NCBI GenBank assembly: GCA_921293015.1
Contig: OV121092.1
Span: 44,787,064-44,851,063 of the forward strand
Length of the DNA stretch: 64,000 nucleotides
Direction of reading: 5' to 3'
Source of the DNA: Phorcus lineatus
Lineage: Eukaryota > Mollusca > Gastropoda > Trochida > Trochidae
Below, piece after piece: positions 56,965 through 64,000 of the stretch; position 1 is the stretch's first letter; each line of letters begins with the position of its first letter. Position numbers and translations under genes: made by a program. The notes beneath the pieces are model-generated. The model did no database searches, was not told where the DNA came from, and worked only from the letters and a program-made list of their open reading frames with translations.

Positions 56965-57623
56965 TCATTTGCTCCTAGTGAGTAAATCTAATGACTATGC
57001 AAGAACGAGGTAAGGATTTCATAGAGCACCCCTCATCAACTCACTGGTAAGGTAGTAGGTATAACTTTCTTTGAATTGTTTTCAATAGGTTTTTATAAGT
57101 ACTGCAAAAATAAAGATTCAGAAAAGACTGTACATCAAATGCCATTATTTCTGTAGTAGTTGGCAAAACGCTGCATGAAAATATAAAGTGAAAGGATTTG
57201 GATCCTGCTACCATTGCTTCAAAGATTTAGATTTTTCGTTTGATAAAATTCAAGTTTATTTGTTTGGGTTGGTTCGACATCTTATGATCAAACATAGAGG
57301 GAAAGAGAGATCAACCAAGACAAATGGTGATTATGGCAAGCCACCGTCAACATTTAACGTTATAAAGAGTAATAACTTGAAATATGATGTTAAATGCTTT
57401 TATTTCAGCAGAGGCGAAAGGTAAACGTTTTCCAATTCAAGGTTGTTTTTTTTTACTTTTGTTTTAACTTTTAGAATATTAAAAGAATGTATTCGTTTTG
57501 TATGTTCGTTAAAAATTGTAACACAGAGATCACAGAGAACCCAAATTTGCATTTGTATGTACATCATTCTCGTAAGCTCAAAATCAGCCAACACAATTTG
57601 CTGGGTTTGTTCAAACATCCAAT

Positions 57624-57785
57624 CTGATTCTGACTTTGATTTCTAGCTTGCAGACTTTTCCAAATTGACATTGTGGGAGGAGTGGGAGTATTTATCAACT
57701 TCGCACATCCGCGGGAAACTGTCAACTCTCTGATCGTTAAGTGATTCAAAGCATAGTAACGGTGGGCGTGAAATGCAGTTTAATA
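57624..57785 (+). other. Near-identical 162-bp block, copy 2 (candidate terminal exon)
   Basis: Counterpart of 49231-49392. The acceptor AG is at 57652-57653, and the frame from 57655 starts LFQIDIVGGVGVF and ends FAHPRETVNSLIVK before TGA at 57742-57744. The 29-codon length is preserved. Confidence 0.4.
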
Positions 57786-59413
57786 ATACAAGAAATCATG
57801 ATTCACTTTTTGCATTATCAAACATTAGATCAGAGGAAAAAATCTATGTTTTTATGAAACTATTTATTTTCTTTAAACACCATCGAGATATATTTTGGAT
57901 TCGATAATGCGAGAAATGAAACATGTTTTCGTGAATGATATTGATTGGGAGTAACCTTGCACTAGTGGACAAAAAAAATTGCATCAACAGATTTTTGTAA
58001 CATTACTTGGCAAGATGATAAAATGCACCTTAATATGAACGAATGTTGGGTTTTGATTCCTAAATTCAGTTTTCTTACCCTACATTCAAGTAGCATAAGA
58101 GGTATTTTTCTTGAAGAAATGTCGAATCAGCTATCCCAAAATTAAAATATAGTCGCAAGCGACGACAAAAGGATTCAGCGCATAAAAAGCACATTCAGTA
58201 CAAAGATAGTAATGTTAGCTAGCTTCACTGAAAATTTCATGAAGATTGGTGCATGCATTAAGCTTCAGCGGCATGTTTTATCTGGAAATTGCGATTATTG
58301 CAAAGAAGTTGATAATGTGCAAAAAGTATGCTACTTAGGAATTCGCCGTGATTTGCTTTTTTGCTCGTGATGTAATTGCCTATAGTTTAAATCAAATTAC
58401 AAGTCTCTAAGTGCATTTTGAAAAAAATTCCCATGTTAATTTTTCGAAATTTGGATCGTACTGTGCCTTTAACACTTAAGCCGATTAAGCCCAAAAGCTT
58501 ATTGTGGCTTCGTCTCATGCAGTTCTATCAGACTGGCAAGTTTGGCTGTAATAGCCTGAGCGGTTTTGGCTGAATCGTGTTCACAAGAATTGTGGAATAA
58601 TGAAAACCTATTTCTGGAACAAATAAGTTGATAATGCCAAAAAACTATAATAGTTATGAAATCGTCATGATTGACTTTTTTGTTGATACTGTTAGTACGC
58701 TTCATTCAAAACAAGTTTCAGGTCTCTAAGTGCATTTTGAAAAATTAGCCCATGTTAATTTTTAAAAAGGTACTTTTTACCAATTTTGATCGAGTATTGT
58801 GAACGGAAATGACTGTTCGCGACCAATGTTTTTATTGATTTGTAAAGTGCCCATAGTGGTTTCACATTCCTGTGAAAATGATGCATTTGTGAGTCTAACT
58901 TTTTGAGTTATCGCCCCTTGAACATGCTCACATGTGCTAAGTCGCCCGACTTCGAAGGGTTGCGTAGTAAAAAGTATTAAAGTTTGAGCAACAGTTTAGA
59001 GTATCCTTTTCTCCTCAGTACTTCAGCTACAACATATGTAACTTTCAGCTCTGAGATGCTAGTATCTTCGGAGGAGAAGATTCTCAAAGGTGCGTGGGGT
59101 CCGAAAATTTCAAAAAGTCAAAAAAAGTAATATGGCGGCGTAAGTATGCATGCTACGAAGTCGCCATGATTTACTTTTTTGCTCCAAATGTAATTGCCTA
59201 TCATTTAAAAAAAGTTTCAGGCCTCTAAGTACATTTTGAAAAAAAATCCTATGTTAATTTTTGAAAATTTGATTGGTACTGTGCCTTTAACGCTTAATCC
59301 GATTAAGCCCAAAAGCTTATTAGAACCCCTTCTCATGAAGTTCTACCAGACTGCGAAGTTTGGCTGTTGTAGCTTTAGCGGTTTGAGCTAAATCGGGTCC
59401 ACAAAATCGGTGG

Positions 59414-59438
59414 AAAAAAAAAAAAAAAAAAAAAAAAA
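59414..59438 (+). repeat. Poly(A) run before the first hairpin
   Basis: About 25 consecutive A bases. The other unit has (AAT)n at the same place. Confidence 0.95.
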
Positions 59439-59453
59439 CACGCCAATAACAAT

Positions 59454-59481
59454 AAGGATTCAGCAAAATTGCTGAATCCTT
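59454..59481 (+). other. Terminal hairpin of repeat unit
   Basis: AAGGATTCAGCAA pairs with TTGCTGAATCCTT across two bases. It marks the 3' end of a unit, and the next unit starts at the following base. Confidence 0.85.
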
Positions 59482-60433
59482 AAATATAGTCGCAAGCGAC
59501 GACAAACGGATTCAGCGCTTTAAAAGAACATTCATTACGTACATAGTGATGTTAGCAATCATCCCTGAAAGTTTCATGAAAATTGGCCGACGCATTTGGC
59601 TACAACAGCATGTTTCCTTTGAGCTAATGTGTGATTATTGCAAAGAAGTTGATAATGTGAAAAAACCATGCTACTTATGAAATCGTCATGATTTACTTTT
59701 TTGTGTGTACTGTTACTGCGCATCTTTCAAAACAAGTTTCAACTCTCTAAGTACATTCTGAAAAAATAGCCCATGTTAATTTTGTTCAAAATGATTTTTC
59801 ACATTTTTGATCCTTTATTGTGAACGAAAATTATTGTTCGCGAGCAATGTTTTGAATGTTTCATCAAGTCCATATACTGTTCTTACATCCCTGAAATATT
59901 GGTGAAATTGTGAGTCCAACTTTTTGAATTATCTCCCTTTGAATATGCTTACATGAGCAAAGTCGCCCGACTTTGAAGGGTTGCCGAGAAATAAATATTT
60001 GAGTTTCATCAAAATCTGAATCACCCTGAAGTTGCCAATGTCTCAGCTACATTATTGGAGATTTTCAGCTCTTAGATGCAAGTATCTTCAGAGGTGATAC
60101 ATTTCAAAGATGCATGGGGTCCGGAAATTTCAAAAAGTCAAAAAAAGCAATATGGCGGCGAAAGTATTCATGCTACGAATTTGCCATGATTTACTTTTTT
60201 GCTTGAAATATTATTGCGCATCGTTTAAAAAAAGTTCCAAGTCTCTAAGTGCATTTTGAAAAAATTTCCAATGTTAATTTTGAAAAGTTTGAGTGGTACT
60301 GAGCCTTTAATGCAATGTCCGAATTGGCTGAAAAGCTTCGTGTCGCGAGGTCTTGGTAAGGGCTATTAGATTGTAAAGTTTGGTTGTAATTGAGTCGCTA
60401 GTTTTGGCTGAATTTACTACACAAGAATCGTGG

Positions 60434-60453
60434 AATAATAATAATAATAATAA
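60434..60453 (+). repeat. (AAT)n run before the second hairpin
   Basis: Six AAT units, at the position of the poly(A) run of the previous unit. Confidence 0.95.
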
Positions 60454-60469
60454 ACACGCCAATAACAAT

Positions 60470-60497
60470 AAGGATTCAGCATTTCTGCTGAATCCTT
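60470..60497 (+). other. Terminal hairpin of repeat unit
   Basis: AAGGATTCAGCA and TGCTGAATCCTT pair around TTTC. The loop differs from the hairpin at 59454-59481 while the stem is kept. Confidence 0.85.
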
Positions 60498-60740
60498 AAT
60501 GAATTTTAACAAAGCTTCAGAATCTAGGGATGTAAACAAACCTCACTGCTGCCATGCAGAAGGTCTTGTCAAAAGCAATGTTTACAGCATACAAGTTGAG
60601 CACACTTCCGCCAGTAAAAATCCAATTTGAGTTGTTTCCAGAGCAATCGACATTTTTCAATTAGATGTCAAGTATTCAGAAATGCTGTAATCAGGATAAG
60701 GAAACTGGGCATTAATATCGAATCATTAAAGCCTTTAGGA

Positions 60741-60775
60741 CTGAATCCTTGTTGTTATTGGCGTGTTTATCATTT
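60741..60775 (-). repeat. Inverted end fragment of the same hairpin repeat
   Basis: CTGAATCCTTGTTGTTATTG, then GCGTGTTTAT, is the reverse complement of the unit's 3' end (ATAAACACGCC, AATAACAATAAGGATTCAG). Only the end is present, in opposite orientation to the array 240 bp away. Confidence 0.75.
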
Positions 60776-61829
60776 TTATTCTTCCAAGTATTTTGTTTTC
60801 ATTCTACAGCAAAAAACTAATAACTCAAATACATCTAAACTTTGTAGAGTAATATATAGCCCTTACAATTACTGGTGTCCTGAAACTTTTGGGCCAAAAA
60901 GGATATTGTATTAAAAGTTTTGAAAGTTAACATGGGCAGATTTATTACATGGCACTAGTAGACATACAACTTGCTTCAGAAATATGCAAGAAAATTGCTA
61001 GAAAAAAGTAAAAAATGGCGAAGACGTAGGTCACTTACTTCGGGCAACATTTATTTCATGCACACTCAGGCCGCCAAAGCTGGTCAATTACAAGTTTCAT
61101 TTTGAGGATGACAAATAGTAGCAATACATGAAACACCATAAGCACAAAACTGTTAATATTGCACTTAGGCTACCCTGGTGATTTAAGGTTACCTTAGTTT
61201 TTAATGCAACAGGACCCTGATCTTTGGTAAATAAAACATAAAGTTATTACACCAATGGTTTAAACTAATGCACTTTACTTGTAACATAAGCATATTTGTT
61301 AAATTTCTTATATTTCATTTACTATTAACTAGAATGGGATTGATTCTGCTATATCTTATATCTAATACGATAAGGTCATATGTTTCAGGATTAGTATGCA
61401 ATGATAGCAATGGGGGGAACGTAAAAGTGTTTGATACTGATATGGTTCAAGTTCCATCCATGTGTATGGTATTGAAGTGACCAAAGCATTTATCTTTTTT
61501 GTAGTTATCCCTAGATCTGTGTGAGATTAATCAGGAACTAAGAGTTATCTTTATTTGTATTATTATTTAGAAAAAATAGTGAATGAAATGTATGTACCAA
61601 GCAAAAATAAATCAGTGGCACTTTAAATTTGATCGTCTGGCAGTTGCGAAGGCCAATCGATTTCCATCTGTCAATTAACTTCTACTCTCACGTGAAGTGA
61701 TTCATCAGTGTTTGAGTATTGCAAATATCAATAGAGTTGCAACTGGATTATATGTTTGACACCTTTGGAAATGGAATATGTTCTTTTCAAGTCATGTGAT
61801 AAAATTCAGGGTTTATAAAAAGACTTTAA

Positions 61830-64000
61830 TCTGGTAGTTTAAAAAGATCCAACCCTTGAAGCATCTTTGTCAGTTAAGCTTACACACTCGCCAAACAAGT
61901 CAGAGATAAGTCATACATACAATTACAAGAAAGTCTGAACATGGACATGAATACAAAAAAGAACTCAGGCTTTAAGGGCATTCTTAGATAAACGGATTGC
62001 AATTTTGTTAAACTTGTGTATACAATGATCAATGTCACTTTTTGAGGGTTTTACAAAGCTCTACTGAATGTGTATTGAGCGCTCTGCCATAGTCTCACTT
62101 TGACGTCATCCTTGTTCTCATTCTCCTCATAGCTGGTTCTCTTTGATGCAAGACCTATGATGGTATCAAATTATCTCGTAACAGCAGGAGATAGGCGCTT
62201 TGAGAAAACAATGCCTCCTTACACAAAGCAACCTTTGTTCTTGTAAAAGATTGCACCAATGTTACTGACTTCAGATCAAGTAAGGGCTTTGTGAATCCAA
62301 GAAGTTGCAGTGTACTCCCTGTTCTACTCAAGCATGTTCTAGTAAAGAACTTAAAGTGTACTAAAGGTACTTTTAGAAGAAATGATGTCATTTCTTAGTG
62401 CACTGCTTAAATTGATTAAGTGATTAATGACAATGTCAAAACACTGGCCACATACACGTAGATATTGAATTGGTAAGTGTTATTCATAATCTCATGAACC
62501 ATCATTTGCCGGTTACGAAATAAACTGTTGTTTCTGTCAGTCTGACAATATATTCATGAAACTGTCATATTTTCAATCGAGGAGAACAAGGGGTTCGTCA
62601 TCTTATATCAAACCTAAAAAAAGATGCCAAACCGGAAATTTTCGATTTTAAGGACTGTGAATATGCTGAAGACCCGATACAGAGCCACCAAGGCTAGACT
62701 AACTCTTACATATTCTATATAAGAACGCAGTCTTCACTCAAACCAACGTGTCGTCTAATGAGTTAGAATTTAGCTAAGGGCTGGAAACGTTTACCTTACT
62801 TTCATAAAACATCAATGACCACATGAAAATATTTTGACATTCTCAGATTCTTAGGGTATCTTAGTGTTTTTCCTTTGAATATATCATTGATGTTAAACCG
62901 AATATGTCAGGGAAAATAAAACAATGTTGTTTCTTAAAATATTATTTTTGCTTTTAATAGTTACATGTTTAGATAAAACAATGTTGGTCACAATCTGGAC
63001 ACTAAGTTCAATATTACTTTATAGAAAATAATAAGTAAATAAACAGTAAATATACAACGAAATAGTGACCAGTGTGTACTTCATTTTGTGAAGGATCAGG
63101 GTGAGATGTATTTGTCTTTGGAATATGTTTTTTTTTATTTTTGGGATGTAATGGAAAGTGTGAATAATCACCCTGTTAGCAACATAGGTACCTAAAGTTA
63201 GCGTAATCTTTAATTACTGTTTGTGTTATTTTCTCAATTGTATATGTTTTTAATTGCATCCTATCACAAATTATATCTTTTGTATTTGTTGATAGGATTA
63301 TTAAGACAAAAGTTATAACAAAATTAATTAATACAAATCTTATATATTAAGATTTTAGTTCTGTGGAATAACTTATTAAGATAAACTAATAAGATCATAC
63401 TTGAATAAATAAAAGTTAATGTTAAGTTTAAATACTACATTATTTCTCTACAATTGAAAATTAAATAAGTAACAAGTAACTGCAAATATGTTTTTTACTA
63501 TATCAATCTGTTAACTTGAATTATTTAGATACAAATGTAAATTCTAGAGACATTATCTAAAATCAGAATTTGGTCTATGATGTTTTCACCTTGAACTAGT
63601 TCGTCCACATATTAGCAGATTACTATTCGATCTCTTTCTATAAACGGTAATAAGGTGTGCTATCTAAGACCTTCATTTCAGATTTTTTAAGAAACAATCA
63701 TACCATCATTTCAAACTCCTTTTTAGATTTGAATCTTTTCCCAAAATATAAGTTACACAAACATCACAAACATTTTCAGATGATATTTCAGATCCAAACG
63801 GGAATCCTTTTGTAAATCACATTTTTTCAAGCACAATCAATAACGAACCTAAATCCTTACAAAATGCCGCTCACCAAGATATGAAATAAATGAGAGGGAG
63901 AAAAAAACAAATACTTATTGCACAGTGTAAAGGTGTGATTTAAAATTTGAAATTAGATTCTTACAACGATCTCTCAATCTTAAGACAGAAAACCCATTGA
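61830..64000 (+). repeat. Large tandem segment A, copy 3 (runs off the window)
   Basis: Matches copy 1 at AAGGGGTTCGTCA (62587 and 42507), ACACTCGCC...CAAAT/GTCAGAG (61883 and 42142), TTCA(A)ACCAACGTGTC and GTGACCAGT.TGT (63065 and 42972), and copy 2 at its start. The right end is cut by the window. Confidence 0.75.

Larger units (their letters stand above)
58142..60499 (+). repeat. Tandem array of an unclassified repeat with terminal hairpin
   Basis: The complete unit (59482-60499) starts AAATATAGTCGCAAGCGACG (a GTCGC/GCGAC stem) with GGATTCAGCG, and ends with an A-rich or (AAT)n run, AACACGCCAATAACAATAAG and a hairpin. One incomplete unit (58142 to about 58600) lacks the hairpin, and another (about 58605-59481) lacks the start. 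Inner markers such as CATGATTTACTTTTTTG and CTCTAAGTGCATTTTGAAAA recur five times. No coding frames. It interrupts segment A copy 2. I do not recognise the family. Confidence 0.75.
51190..60600 (+). repeat. Large tandem segment A, copy 2
   Basis: The second copy of the large segment, in the same orientation. Its start aligns with copy 3 at CTTGAAGC...TTTG...AGTTAA (51231 and 61854). Later insertions unique to it are a tRNA-Glu SINE (53847-54150), the CRE-rich palindromic element (56292-56964) and the repeat array (58142-60499). Homology to copy 1 resumes after the array at about 60520 (GTTAACAAATCTCA and GTAAACAAACCTCA types). Confidence 0.8.

Noticed and set aside
58142-60499. CRISPR or bacterial repeat array
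   Set aside because: Units are about 1 kb, diverged and without short spacers. The context is eukaryotic repeat DNA.
62715-62760. TATA-box promoter of a gene in segment A copy 3
   Set aside because: TATATAAG is present at 62716, but copy 1 lacks this stretch and no start site or first exon could be supported.

Overview
This window looks like non-coding, repeat-rich DNA from an animal, most likely a marine mollusc. The basis is AT-rich sequence, no bacterial-style gene packing, SINE and LINE relics, MITEs, and 3' tails of the CACT/CACCT type that I associate with gastropods such as abalone. The taxonomic call is inference from repeat style only. I found no host gene that I can name, and no rRNA, functional tRNA or CRISPR array.

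Layout. Positions 1-20,300 are AT-rich DNA with a tRNA-less SINE family, a CR1/L2-type LINE relic at 7.4-8.5 kb split by a Mutator-like MITE, and three diverged copies of a roughly 300-bp segment (5.2, 9.7 and 13.7 kb). Two of those copies carry a matching short reading frame. Positions 18,279-18,925 hold a 578-bp piece of a retrotransposon, flanked by a 35-bp direct repeat. Positions 20,336-27,844 are a complete but decayed Ty3/gypsy LTR retrotransposon on the minus strand. It has TG...CA LTRs, a 4-bp target duplication, a primer site matching tRNA-His, a polypurine tract, gag, protease, RT, RNase H and integrase, and an extra ORF downstream of pol with two C2H2 zinc fingers. Positions 27.8-41 kb carry LINE ORF1 relics, more MITE copies, LINE/SINE tails, a long AT microsatellite and a 789-bp foldback element with an 8-bp target duplication.

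From about 42 kb to the end the window is an old large tandem duplication. A unit of about 8-10 kb starts near 42.0, 51.2 and 61.8 kb, and its copies differ by later insertions: a MITE and a LINE in copy 1; a tRNA-Glu SINE, a CRE-rich palindromic element and a roughly 2.3-kb repeat array in copy 2. Within this diverged duplication one 162-bp block is almost identical (4 differences), begins with a good splice acceptor and holds a short reading frame, so it is the best lead to an unrecognised gene or regulatory element.

The mobile elements interact: the I-type LINE and the SINE families share a 3' end, which suggests that the LINE mobilises the SINEs, and the MITE and SINE insertions date the duplications. 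All identities and alignments were made by eye and boundaries are approximate unless a target duplication fixes them.
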